Source: an uncultured Eubacteriales bacterium (GTDB taxonomy: Bacteria > Bacillota > Clostridia > Christensenellales > Aristaeellaceae). From it: DNA of 38,513 nucleotides. Every line of letters starts with the position of its first letter. Positions within the stretch are counted from its first letter, which is position 1. Under the pieces are notes generated by a model. It worked only from the letters and a program-made list of their open reading frames with translations. It was not told where the DNA came from and did not search any database. Shown in pieces: positions 22,365 to 30,496 of the stretch. The stretch lies in assembly GCA_902799045.1 (NCBI GenBank), contig CADBZH010000018.1, positions 1-38,513 of the forward strand. Reading direction: 5' to 3'. A program made the position numbers and the translations under genes.

Positions 22365-24938
22365 ATGCGAAAGAAGAGCGTTTGGCTGCGCCTGCTCCCC
22401 TGGCTGATCGCGCTGGCCGCCGTCGCGGCGCTGGTGATCTTCGTGGGCATCCCCCTCTACGCGCCCCAGCAGGAGGAGGAAGTGGCGCCCCCGGTGATCG
22501 CCTACTACGAGGACGGCAAACAGACCCTGACGCTGGAGAACGACGCGCTGCTTTTTGAGCTGGACGGTGAGACGACGGCCTTCGCCGTCACCGAGAAGGC
22601 CAGCGGCCGGGTGTGGCGCTCCAACCCCGAGGACGCCGACCAGGACCGGATGGCCGTGTCCACCAACAAGGACATGCTGAAATCCACCCTGGTGGTGACC
22701 TATTCCTCCGCCAGCGGCGTCATCGACTTCAACAACTACGCCTTCTCCATCCAGAACGGCAGCTACACCGTCTCCCAGCCCGATCCGGACACGGTGAGCG
22801 TCACCTATGCCGTGGGCAAGATCGAGAAGGTCTACCTGATCCCCAGCGCCATCACCGTTGAGCGCTTCACGGCTTTCACCGACGCCATGAGCAAGAAGGA
22901 CGCCAAGAAGGTCAAGGGCGTGTACACCTTGTACAAGCCCGAGAAGGTGCAGGCGGCGGACAACCGGGACGAGCTGCTGGCGCTGTATCCGTCGCTGGAG
23001 ACCCAGGAGCTGTACGTCCTCAAGAGCGACGCCTCCGAGAGCAACAAGGCCAAGACCGCCGGCTACTTCGAGGCCGCGGGCTACACCCAGGAGGACTATG
23101 AGCTGGACCAGCAGCTGGTGGCGGGCAGCAGCAAGAATACCGGCCCGGTGTTCAACATCACGGTGAACTATCGCCTCGACGGCGGCGACCTGCTGGTGGA
23201 GGTGCCCTATCCGGAGATCCGCTACCGGTCGGACTATCCGATCACCTATCTCACCGTGCTGCCGATGTTCGGCGCGGCGGGGCTGGACGACGAGGGCTTC
23301 ATGCTGATCCCCGAGGGCGGCGGCGCCCTGATCCACTACAACAACGGCAAGCTGAACCAGAACAGCTACTACGCCAACATGTACGGCTGGGACTACGGCT
23401 CCGAGCGCAAGGAGGCCGTCAGCGAGACCGAGAACGCCTTCCCCGTGTTTGGCATGACCCGGGACGGCGGATCCTTCATCTGCGTGATGGAGGGCGCGCC
23501 CTCCTACGGCGGCGTCCAGGCGGACATCAGCCTGCGCTACAACAGCTACAACTGGGTCTGCGCCAAGTACAACGTGCTGCACAGCGACCAGTACAATGTC
23601 TCCGCCAAGACGGCGCGGCTGGTCTACATGTTCGAGAAGGAGATGCCCCAGGATGCCATCCTGCAGCGCTATCGCTTCATCGACAGCGACGATTACGCCG
23701 ACATGGCCGCGGCCTACGGCGACTACCTGCGCCAGCGCAGCCCGGAATTCGCCGAAAAGCAGGCCTCCGAGGCAATGCCCGTTTCGGTGGAGCTGCTGGG
23801 CGCGTTCGACAAAAAGGTCGTGAAGCTGGGCATGCCGGTGGATTCCGTCATCGCCGCCACCACCTTTGACGACGCCGCGGCCATCGCCGGGGAGCTGGCG
23901 GACGCCGGCGTCGGGGGTCTCAACCTGCGCTTCTCCGGCTGGTGCAACGGCGGCGTGAACCAGAAGGTGCTCACCCGGGTGAGCGTCCTCCAGCAGCTGG
24001 GCGGCAAGGCCGGCATGAAGCGGCTGATCGAGGCCGCGAAGCAGCGGGGCGTGGAGCTCTATTTCGACGGCATCGGCTGCTTCGCCTATCGCAGCGGCCT
24101 GTTCCAGGGCTTCCTGCCCTTCCGGGACGCGGCGCGGTTCACCACGCTGGAGCAGGTGAAGATCTATCCCTATTCGCCGATCTTCTACCAGCAGGACGAT
24201 TTCTACGATCCCTTCTACCTGGTGGAGCCGCGCTATGCGAAGCAGTGCCAGGAGAACCTGGTGAAGGCCCTGGCGGACTACGGCGCCGGGGGCGTGGCGT
24301 TCCGCGACATCGGCAGCATCCTCTCCGGCAACTACAATCCCAAGAACACCACCACCCGCGAGCAGGTGCTGCAGATGAACCTGGAGACGCTCGCCGGGGC
24401 GAGGGCGGCGGGGGAAAAGGTGATGCTGAAGCGCGGGTATGACTACGCGCTGCCCTACGCCGATTTGATCACCGACATGAACCTGCAGGGCACCGACTAT
24501 TCCATCATTGACCGGAACGTGCCCTTTTACCAGATCGCCATCCACGGCTCGGTGGACTACACCGGCCAGCCGATCAACCTGACCGACGACTGGGAGACGG
24601 AGCTGCTGCGCTGCGCGGAATACGGCGCCGGGCTGAACTTCACGTTCATGGCCGACGAGACCCAGGAGCTGCAGGATTCCCTGTATTCCGGCTACTACGG
24701 CGCGTCCTGGGACGCCTGGCGCGACACCGCGACGGCGATGATCACCGCCTACCAGAAGGACATGGCGGGCCTGAACCGGGCGCGGATCGTGGGGCACGAG
24801 GAAATCGCCGAGGGCGTCACCGCCACCACCTTTGAGGGCGGACGGCGGGTGCTTGTGAACTACACCGAACAGGATTGCGACGCGGGCGGCGTCACCGTAC
24901 CGGCCCGCAGCTACCGCGTGACGGGAGGGGATCGATAA
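22365..24938 (+). CDS. DUF5696 membrane-anchored protein, possible glycoside hydrolase-like TIM barrel
   Basis: The 857-aa product has one N-terminal membrane helix (about 9-31), a large beta-rich region (about 45-465; YYEDGKQTLTLENDALLFEL then GRVWRSNPEDAD) and an alpha/beta region (about 475-790) that reads like a TIM barrel: VELYFDGIGCF (Asp568), GVAFRDIGSILSGNY (Asp648) and YADLITDMNLQGTDYSI. It closes with a small beta domain. The architecture resembles retaining glycosidases such as the alpha-galactosidase clan, but I cannot assign catalytic residues with certainty. DUF5696 is an assignment from recalled features. The ATG follows GGAGGGGAG and sits 14 bp after the Yip1 gene. Confidence 0.8.
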   Translation: MRKKSVWLRLLPWLIALAAVAALVIFVGIPLYAPQQEEEVAPPVIAYYEDGKQTLTLENDALLFELDGETTAFAVTEKASGRVWRSNPEDADQDRMAVSTNKDMLKSTLVVTYSSASGVIDFNNYAFSIQNGSYTVSQPDPDTVSVTYAVGKIEKVYLIPSAITVERFTAFTDAMSKKDAKKVKGVYTLYKPEKVQAADNRDELLALYPSLETQELYVLKSDASESNKAKTAGYFEAAGYTQEDYELDQQLVAGSSKNTGPVFNITVNYRLDGGDLLVEVPYPEIRYRSDYPITYLTVLPMFGAAGLDDEGFMLIPEGGGALIHYNNGKLNQNSYYANMYGWDYGSERKEAVSETENAFPVFGMTRDGGSFICVMEGAPSYGGVQADISLRYNSYNWVCAKYNVLHSDQYNVSAKTARLVYMFEKEMPQDAILQRYRFIDSDDYADMAAAYGDYLRQRSPEFAEKQASEAMPVSVELLGAFDKKVVKLGMPVDSVIAATTFDDAAAIAGELADAGVGGLNLRFSGWCNGGVNQKVLTRVSVLQQLGGKAGMKRLIEAAKQRGVELYFDGIGCFAYRSGLFQGFLPFRDAARFTTLEQVKIYPYSPIFYQQDDFYDPFYLVEPRYAKQCQENLVKALADYGAGGVAFRDIGSILSGNYNPKNTTTREQVLQMNLETLAGARAAGEKVMLKRGYDYALPYADLITDMNLQGTDYSIIDRNVPFYQIAIHGSVDYTGQPINLTDDWETELLRCAEYGAGLNFTFMADETQELQDSLYSGYYGASWDAWRDTATAMITAYQKDMAGLNRARIVGHEEIAEGVTATTFEGGRRVLVNYTEQDCDAGGVTVPARSYRVTGGDR

Positions 24939-25925
24939 ATGGCCGCAAAAAAACTCTCCGCGCCCAAGCCCGGCAAGTGGAGCCTGCGGGAGGGGCTTCT
25001 GACGTTCATCCCCGGAAACGCCACCTTCCGGTCCATGCGCTCCAGAAAGGCGCGCACGGGCGTGCTGTTCATCCTGCCGTTCATCATCGGCTTCCTGGTG
25101 TTCATGGTGCAGCCGCTGTTCCAGTCGCTGTCCATGAGCATGAGCAACGTGCAGCTGAAGAGCGGCGAGGGCTATTCCCAGGTGTTCACGGGCTTCGCGA
25201 ACTACAAGTACGCCCTGGGCGTCGATCCCTATTTCAACCAGTATCTGGTGCAGGAGATCGGCCGCATGGCCGTGAACGTGCTGGCGACGCTGGCGCTGAG
25301 CTTCGTGGTGGCGGTGCTGCTGAACCAGAAGTTCAAGGGCAGGACCCTGGTGCGCGCCATCTTCTTCCTGCCGGTCATCCTCTCCTCGGGCGTGCTGCCG
25401 GGCATCGAATCGCAGAACGAGTTCTACAACATGATGCAGGGCATCTCCCAGGAGGTGGCCAACGCCTCGGGCGTGAACCTGTCGGCGGCGCTGCAGGACC
25501 TGCTGAGCGTCTCCGGCGTGGGCGGCGGCCTGTTTGACATACTGTTCCAGATGATCGACTCCATCTATGATATCGTGATGGCCAGCGGAATCCAGATCAT
25601 CGTGTTCCTCACGGGCTTTGCCGGCATTTCGCCCTCGCTGTACGAGGCGGCGAACGTGGAAGGCTGCACCGGCTGGGAGGCCTTCTGGAAGATCACCTTC
25701 CCGATGGTCAGCCCGCTGCTGCTGGTGAACTGCATCTACACGATCATCGACTTCTTCATGAAGAACGACAACCGGGTGATGGAGCGCATCAACGATGTCA
25801 TGTACAGCCAGTTCCGCTTCGGCGAGAGCGCGGCCATGAGCTGGATCTACTTCGGGGTGGCGCTGCTGTTCATCGGCATAAGCACCTTGATCATCTCCAG
25901 GGGGGTGCACTACTATGAAGAGTAA
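24939..25925 (+). CDS. Sugar ABC transporter permease, MalF/LacF type (pair 2)
   Basis: The 328-aa product begins with about 45 hydrophilic residues and continues with TGVLFILPFIIGFLVFMVQPLFQSLSMSMS, the family start, a periplasmic-facing region and EAA loop EAANVEGCTGWEAFWKITFPM. Six membrane helices are expected. The segment about 165-195 (FYNMMQGISQEVANASGVNLSAALQDLL) is an inserted extracytoplasmic loop. Its ATG directly abuts the DUF5696 stop (TAAATG), and it overlaps the next gene by 11 bp, so these genes are one operon. Confidence 0.9.
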   Translation: MAAKKLSAPKPGKWSLREGLLTFIPGNATFRSMRSRKARTGVLFILPFIIGFLVFMVQPLFQSLSMSMSNVQLKSGEGYSQVFTGFANYKYALGVDPYFNQYLVQEIGRMAVNVLATLALSFVVAVLLNQKFKGRTLVRAIFFLPVILSSGVLPGIESQNEFYNMMQGISQEVANASGVNLSAALQDLLSVSGVGGGLFDILFQMIDSIYDIVMASGIQIIVFLTGFAGISPSLYEAANVEGCTGWEAFWKITFPMVSPLLLVNCIYTIIDFFMKNDNRVMERINDVMYSQFRFGESAAMSWIYFGVALLFIGISTLIISRGVHYYEE

Positions 25926-26922
25926 GCCCGCGAAGGACACCGAGCGCAGGAGCTTTTTCCAGCTCAACCGCGCCAGCGGCGGCGCGCTGCTGCGCAACGC
26001 CGCCAAGAAGTGGACCGTCTCCATCGTGAGGGGCCTGCTGCTGTTCGGCCTGTGCTTCATGATCATCCAGCCGATGCTGACCCGCCTGGGCACTAGCCTG
26101 ATGGCGGAGAAGGACCTGTACGATTCCACGGTGGTGCTGCTGCCCCGCACGCCCACGCTGGAAAACTATCGCATCGTGTTCGACCTGACGGACTTTCCCC
26201 GGTCGATGCTGAACACGCTGTGGACGAGCTTTGTGGTGTCGCTGCTGCAGGTGGCGGCCTGCACGCTGGTGGCCTACGGCTTTGCGAGGTACGACTTCCC
26301 GCTGAAGAAGTTCTGGTTCGCCTGCGTGGTGGCGCTGATCGTCATCCCGCCGCAGACCATCGCCACGGCGCTGTACATGAACTTCGCCAACTTCGACATC
26401 CTGGGCCTCTTCAAGCGCTTCACGGGCAAGACCGTCCGGCTCCACGGCTCCTTCGCCCCCTACGCGCTGATGAGCGTCACCTGCATGGGCCTGAAGGACG
26501 GCCTGTACATCTACATGCTGCGCCAATACTTCCGCAGCGTGCCGAAGTCGCTGGAGGAGGCGGCCTACATGGACGGCTGCAACACGCTGCACACCTTCGT
26601 GCGCATCATGCTGCCGGACGCCATGCCGGTCATCCTCAGCTGCTTCCTGTTCTCCTTCGTCTGGCAGTGGACGGATCTGTTCTACACCCGCAACTTCCTG
26701 TCGAGCATGTCCATCTACTCCACCCAGCTTTCCACCATCGTCTCCCGCATGAGCCGCTACTTCGCCAGCGATCCCAACTCGCCGGTGGTGGTGCCGGTGG
26801 GCCGCCAGCAGCAGCTGATCTCCATCGGCGTACTGGTGTGCTGCGTGCCGCTGATCGTGCTGTACGTGTTCACCCAGAAGACCTTCGTGCAGAGCATCGT
26901 GATGACGGGCAGCAAGGAGTAG
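25915..26922 (+). CDS. Carbohydrate ABC transporter permease, MalG type (pair 2)
   Basis: Partner of the preceding permease; 335 aa. The N-terminal cytoplasmic part is followed by a first helix (GLLLFGLCFMIIQPMLTRLG), and the core contains NTLWTSFVVSLLQVAACTLVAYGFARYDFP, then YIYMLRQYFRSVPKSLEEAAYMDGCNTLHTFVRIMLPDAMP, which includes the EAA loop. Its start lies inside the preceding gene after GGGGGG. Pair 2 differs clearly from pair 1, so this is not a recent duplication. It ends the operon; no strong terminator follows, only a heptamer repeat. Confidence 0.92.
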   Translation: MKSKPAKDTERRSFFQLNRASGGALLRNAAKKWTVSIVRGLLLFGLCFMIIQPMLTRLGTSLMAEKDLYDSTVVLLPRTPTLENYRIVFDLTDFPRSMLNTLWTSFVVSLLQVAACTLVAYGFARYDFPLKKFWFACVVALIVIPPQTIATALYMNFANFDILGLFKRFTGKTVRLHGSFAPYALMSVTCMGLKDGLYIYMLRQYFRSVPKSLEEAAYMDGCNTLHTFVRIMLPDAMPVILSCFLFSFVWQWTDLFYTRNFLSSMSIYSTQLSTIVSRMSRYFASDPNSPVVVPVGRQQQLISIGVLVCCVPLIVLYVFTQKTFVQSIVMTGSKE

Positions 26923-26926
26923 AATC

Positions 26927-26984
26927 AGGGATCAGGGAGTAGGGAGTAGGGAGTAGGGAGTAGGGAGTAGGGAGTAGGGAGTAG
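26927..26984. repeat. Heptanucleotide tandem repeat (AGGGAGT)n
   Basis: About seven perfect head-to-tail copies of AGGGAGT (26934-26983) begin 11 bp after the last permease stop and are preceded by the degenerate copy ATCAGGGATC. A related CTCC-rich degenerate stretch occurs at about 353-405. Slippage is likely; no function is evident. Confidence 0.85.
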
Positions 26985-27099
26985 GAACAGTGGCTGCCGC
27001 GTTTTTGACCTTCCCCTCCGGGAAAGATGGCCTGAAGGGGCGGATGAGGTCGGTTTCCTGCATAGCAAATGATGATGCCCTGAAGCCGCAAATCTGCCC

Positions 27100-27127
27100 T
27101 TGCGTTTTTCTGTAAATGTGGTATAAT
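27100..27127 (+). promoter_or_regulatory. Extended -10 promoter of the second solute-binding protein gene
   Basis: TATAAT (27122-27127) is preceded by TGG (27119-27121), an extended -10; a partial -35 TTGCGT lies at 27100-27105 with a 16-bp spacer. Confidence 0.75.
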
Positions 27128-27135
27128 GGAATTAA

Positions 27136-27149
27136 CGTAAACGTTTTCG
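27136..27149. promoter_or_regulatory. LacI/GalR-type operator overlapping the transcription start
   Basis: The 14-bp CGTAAACGTTTTCG is a near-perfect dyad centred on CG with an AAACGTTT core, the usual look of LacI-family and CcpA sites. It begins 8 bp after the -10, so a bound repressor would block initiation. No LacI gene is in the window. Confidence 0.65.
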
Positions 27150-27215
27150 AACGCCAACCGTGAAACTGTGCGCCCGATGGCGTGTAGCGATAATTATTTT
27201 CAGGAGGGAAGGAAC

Positions 27216-28574
27216 ATGAAGAAACTGCTGGCTATGATTCTGGCGGCGCTGATGCTGCTGGCCTGTACCGCGGCGTTCGCGGAAGAGGCGGAGTACCCCG
27301 AGGTCGTTGAAGGCATCGACTTTGGCGGCGCGGACGTTTATATTTACGACTATTGGACGCCCACCGAGGAGCGCCAGGCCGAGCCCAGCGAGGAGACCCA
27401 GGCTCAGTACGACTATCGCGACTGGATCATGGAGACCTACAACGTGAAAATCCACCAGATCCAGAAGGGCGACTGGACGACCAACGTCCAGGAGCTGACC
27501 AACTTCTGCACCGCGCCGGACGGCACCCTGTGCCTGTACATCCTGCCCCCGGACTTCGTGGGCACCCCCATGGCCAACGATCTGTTTGCCGCCTGGAACG
27601 GCCGCGACCTGATCGACCTGTCCGACGAGCAGTGGAACCAGGCCACCATCAACTTCATGACCGTGAACGGCAACGTCTACGGCGTGTCCACCGGCCATTC
27701 CGAGCCCCGTCACTGCCTGTACTTCAACAAGCGCGTCCTGGAGGAGGCCGGCATCGATTGGAACACCATCTATGACATGCAGGCCGACGGCACCTGGACC
27801 TTTGACGCCTTCGAGACCATGCTCAAGCAGATCCAGAAGGACACCGACAACGACGGCGTCATCGACATCTACGGCATGACCGGCAGCAACGTGGACATGT
27901 ACCGCGTGGCCGTGTTCTCCAACGGCGGCAGCTTCTTCGACTTTGACGACGAGGGCAAGATGGTCATCGCCGCCGGCAGCGACAACACCCTGGAAGCCCT
28001 GGCCTGGGCCAAGGACGTGTGGAACACCTACGGCTATCAGCAGCCCGCGGACGGCTCCTGGGATTACTACAAGGAAGCCTGGAAGCAGGGCTTCTGCGGC
28101 TTCTACATGTATCAGACCTACGGCGGCTTCAACCCCATCGAGACCAACGAGATGCTGGACATGGCCGACGAGTGGGGCTGCGTGGCCTTCCCCGTGGGCC
28201 CGAAGGGCACGACCTACACCAACGTCGTCAGCGACAACGTGACCGTCATCCCCAACGTGTATGACGACGACACCGTGAACAAGCTGGCCTTCATCTACAA
28301 GCTGTGGTCTGCTCAGACCCCCGGCTACGATGACGAGGACGGCTGGATCGGCGACAAGTACAACTTCACCGACGACCGCGCCGTGGACGAGACCTACGCC
28401 ATGCTTCGCGAGCCGGAGCATTGCTCCTCCGACATCTGCCTGTACATCGGCTCCATCAACGATGTCGAGGGCCAGGACTTCCTGTGGAACCTGGGCGGCA
28501 GCACCCCGGCCGAGCTGGTCGAGGCCAAGACGCCGGTCTGGCAGGCCCTGATCGACACCTTCAACGGCAAGTAA
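27216..28574 (+). CDS. Extracellular ABC solute-binding protein (sugar type)
   Basis: The 452-aa product is a standard-length family 1 binding protein. The signal region MKKLLAMILAALMLLACTAAFAEE ends either in a weak lipobox (LLAC, Cys18) or at a signal peptidase I site (AFA-EE), so lipidation is unsure. Recognisable parts are VYGVSTGHSEPRHCLYFNKRVLEEAGID, TWTFDAFETMLKQIQKDTDNDGVIDIYG and the NVVSDNVTVIPNVYDDD region. It lacks a dedicated permease downstream and may feed permease pair 2 just upstream. The ATG at 27216 follows AGGAGGGAAGG. Its own promoter and operator allow sugar-specific control. Confidence 0.9.
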   Translation: MKKLLAMILAALMLLACTAAFAEEAEYPEVVEGIDFGGADVYIYDYWTPTEERQAEPSEETQAQYDYRDWIMETYNVKIHQIQKGDWTTNVQELTNFCTAPDGTLCLYILPPDFVGTPMANDLFAAWNGRDLIDLSDEQWNQATINFMTVNGNVYGVSTGHSEPRHCLYFNKRVLEEAGIDWNTIYDMQADGTWTFDAFETMLKQIQKDTDNDGVIDIYGMTGSNVDMYRVAVFSNGGSFFDFDDEGKMVIAAGSDNTLEALAWAKDVWNTYGYQQPADGSWDYYKEAWKQGFCGFYMYQTYGGFNPIETNEMLDMADEWGCVAFPVGPKGTTYTNVVSDNVTVIPNVYDDDTVNKLAFIYKLWSAQTPGYDDEDGWIGDKYNFTDDRAVDETYAMLREPEHCSSDICLYIGSINDVEGQDFLWNLGGSTPAELVEAKTPVWQALIDTFNGK

Positions 28575-28605
28575 TTTCAGGATCGCCTTGGCACACTGAA
28601 ACGAT

Positions 28606-28640
28606 AGAGCCGCGGCACGTCGCGCCGCGGCTCTTGCTAA
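28606..28640 (+). terminator. Hairpin terminator after the solute-binding protein gene
   Basis: AGAGCCGCGGC (28606-28616) pairs perfectly with GCCGCGGCTCT (28624-28634) around 7 bases, followed by a modest T-containing tail. Confidence 0.7.
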
Positions 28641-28655
28641 GTCAAGGAAAAGCAA

Positions 28656-28857
28656 CACAGAAATGCAGACTGATACTAAACTCAATCTAAATTGCAACCA
28701 TCTGCGGGCGTCTTTTCCGCCCTGCCGTCGCCTCGCTGCGGTCAACGATGCGCTGCATCGCCTCCCTCCAAAAATCCGCTCCGCATATGTTCACTTTTAG
28801 ATTGAGTTTAGTATGAGACGCCGAAAATGCATGTTCGGGATTTTGGAAACACACTCT
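28656..28857. repeat. Dispersed repeat (second copy of the 100-164 family) interrupted by a MITE
   Basis: 28656-28674 (agaaatgcag, ctgata) and about 28828-28857 (gaaaatgca, aaacacactct) match the left and right parts of the repeat at about 100-164. The MITE at 28673-28814 lies between them. The two copies thus look like a related empty site and a filled site. Confidence 0.55.
28673..28814. mobile_element. MITE with perfect 19-bp terminal inverted repeats
   Basis: ATACTAAACTCAATCTAAA at 28673-28691 is the exact reverse complement of the sequence at 28796-28814. The 142-bp element has no ORF. TA occurs at both outer edges, compatible with a TA target duplication of the Tc1/mariner-IS630 kind. 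Its inner part contains further small palindromes around GATGCGCTGCATC. Confidence 0.85.
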
Positions 28858-28948
28858 GATTGGAAATTGTACATGCCCCGGGAAACGGAACGCTTTCCGG
28901 GTCGGCGGGTGGCGCAGGAACGCCTACAATCACTTAAGGGAGAGAGAA

Positions 28949-30133
28949 ATGAAAATCAGGACGATTGCGATGCTGCTGGCGCTGTTGATGTCGATCGTGA
29001 CGCTGGGCGCGACGGCCGAAGGAGGCGAAATCACCGTGCCCGTGCTGGAGAATCCCCCCGCCTTCGAGATCCCCGACAACGCGGCCATGGCCTTCCTGCG
29101 CCGTATGGGCGTGGGCTGGAACCTGGGCAACACCTTCGACGCCTGGCGCGACGGCGGCGGCGACGAGATGAGCATCGAGGCCTACTGGTGCGGCGTCTAC
29201 ACCACCGAGGCAATGATCGAGGCCGTCCACGCGGCGGGCTTCTCCACGATCCGCGTGCCCGTGTCCTGGCACAACCACGTGGACGCCGACTTCACCCTCT
29301 CCGCGCCCTGGCTGGACCGGGTGCAGCAGGTGGTGGACTGGGCCGTCGCACGGGACATGACCGTGATCCTGAACATCCATCACGACGAGTCGCCGGACTT
29401 CTTCTATCCCTCCGAGGCCTGCTACGCCATGTCCGAGCGCTATGTGCGCCGCGTGTGGGAGCAACTGGCCGGGCGCTTCAGGGACTATGGCGAACAGCTG
29501 GTGTTCGAATCCCTGAACGAGCCGCGCCAGAAGGGCACGGACTGGGAGTGGTGGCTGGACGAGAACAATCCCGACTGCCGGGAGGCCGCCGACTGCATCA
29601 ACCGGCTGAACCAGCTCTTCGTGGACACCGTGCGCGCCTCCGGCGGCGAAAACGCCCATCGCTATCTGATGGTGCCCGGCTATGACGCTGCCCCGCACGG
29701 CGCGCTGAGCGAGCTGTTCGTCCTGCCGACGGACGCCGCCGACAACCGGATCATCGTGTCCGTGCATGCCTACACGCCCTACAGCTTCGCCCTTCAGGAC
29801 GAGGGCGGCACCGACAGCTTCACCCTGGCGACCGGCGCGCAGACCGGCGAGATCGGCACGTTCATGAACGACCTGTATCATCGCTACATCGCCAACGGCA
29901 TCCCGGTGGTGATCGGGGAGTTCGGCGCCCGGGACAAGAACGGCAACACCCAGTCCCGCGTGGACTATGCCGCCTGGTACGCCTTCTCCGCGAAGGCGCG
30001 GGGCATTCCCTGCTGCTGGTGGGACAACAACGTGTTCACCGGCAGCGGCGAACGCTTCGGCCTGCTGGATCGCGCGAGCTGCACCTGGCCCTGCCCGCAG
30101 ATCGTCGAGGCGCTGGTGAAGTACGCCGGATAG
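28949..30133 (+). CDS. Secreted GH5 endo-beta-glucanase (cellulase, GH5_4-like)
   Basis: Retaining endoglucanase acting on cellulose, beta-glucan or xyloglucan outside the cell. The 394-aa product has a signal peptide (1-23) and one GH5 TIM barrel (about 45-390). Motifs in order are MGVGWNLGNTFDAW, GFSTIRVPVSWHNHV, VILNIHHDE, FESLNEPR with acid/base Glu191, IIVSVHAYTPY, PVVIGEFGARDKNG with nucleophile Glu324, and CCWWDNNVF. The GWNLGNTFDA start and IGEFGARDKN suggest subfamily 4. It has no binding module or anchor. GGGAGAGAG precedes the ATG. It is followed by repeats and convergent with a lyase-like gene. Confidence 0.94.
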   Translation: MKIRTIAMLLALLMSIVTLGATAEGGEITVPVLENPPAFEIPDNAAMAFLRRMGVGWNLGNTFDAWRDGGGDEMSIEAYWCGVYTTEAMIEAVHAAGFSTIRVPVSWHNHVDADFTLSAPWLDRVQQVVDWAVARDMTVILNIHHDESPDFFYPSEACYAMSERYVRRVWEQLAGRFRDYGEQLVFESLNEPRQKGTDWEWWLDENNPDCREAADCINRLNQLFVDTVRASGGENAHRYLMVPGYDAAPHGALSELFVLPTDAADNRIIVSVHAYTPYSFALQDEGGTDSFTLATGAQTGEIGTFMNDLYHRYIANGIPVVIGEFGARDKNGNTQSRVDYAAWYAFSAKARGIPCCWWDNNVFTGSGERFGLLDRASCTWPCPQIVEALVKYAG

Positions 30134-30274
30134 GCGGCGTTCGCGACGGCTTTCCTTTTCGGCGCTATTTGCCGACGAGACGAACAGATCCTTCAAGCCT
30201 CCGCGGTGAACCTCAATGAAGGGGATGCCTCAAAACACAGTGAGACGTTGCAGTCCACGCAGCAGGGGCGGCAT

Positions 30275-30294
30275 ACGTGCCGCCCGCAGGACTG
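30275..30294. repeat. Short GC hairpin
   Basis: GGGCGGCA and TGCCGCCC flank a 4-base loop, an exact 8-bp stem next to the nested palindromic element that follows. It could stabilise the endoglucanase transcript end. Confidence 0.5.
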
Positions 30295-30451
30295 TCTCAA
30301 AACGCATAACCATACAGCTGGTATACATTTGTAGGGGCGGCGTTGCGCCGCCCGCCAGGCAGAACGATGCGATTCGTGCCTGGGCGGGCGCCGCAACGGC
30401 GCCCCTACACCTGTTTTATGCAGGCATATTCATTTTGAGACAGCCTCCTGC
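30286..30451. mobile_element. Nested palindromic (MITE-in-MITE) element
   Basis: The outer arms GCAGGACTGTCTCAAAA (30286-30302) and TTTTGAGACAG plus cctcctgc (30433-30451) are inverted repeats. Inside, 30330-30409 is a second palindrome bounded by TGTAGGGGCG and CGCCCCTACA. A third, partial outer-arm copy (GCCTCAAAA) lies near 30228. This accounts for most of the 363-bp gap between convergent genes; I see no gene in it. Confidence 0.75.
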
Positions 30452-30496
30452 AGTGGGAGTTGAACCGTCAACCCTGTTTTGAGCCATCCTGTTCAT

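Noticed and set aside
22347-26156. A 1269-codon open frame on the minus strand
   Set aside because: Antisense shadow of the DUF5696 and permease genes with the same biased composition; no ribosome site or domain.
18065-26922. Recent duplication of a permease pair
   Set aside because: The two pairs differ strongly in length, loops and EAA sequences, so they are separate lineages.
26923-27099. Riboswitch or gene in the gap before the second binding protein
   Set aside because: Apart from the heptamer repeat I see no conserved riboswitch core and no frame with a ribosome site.
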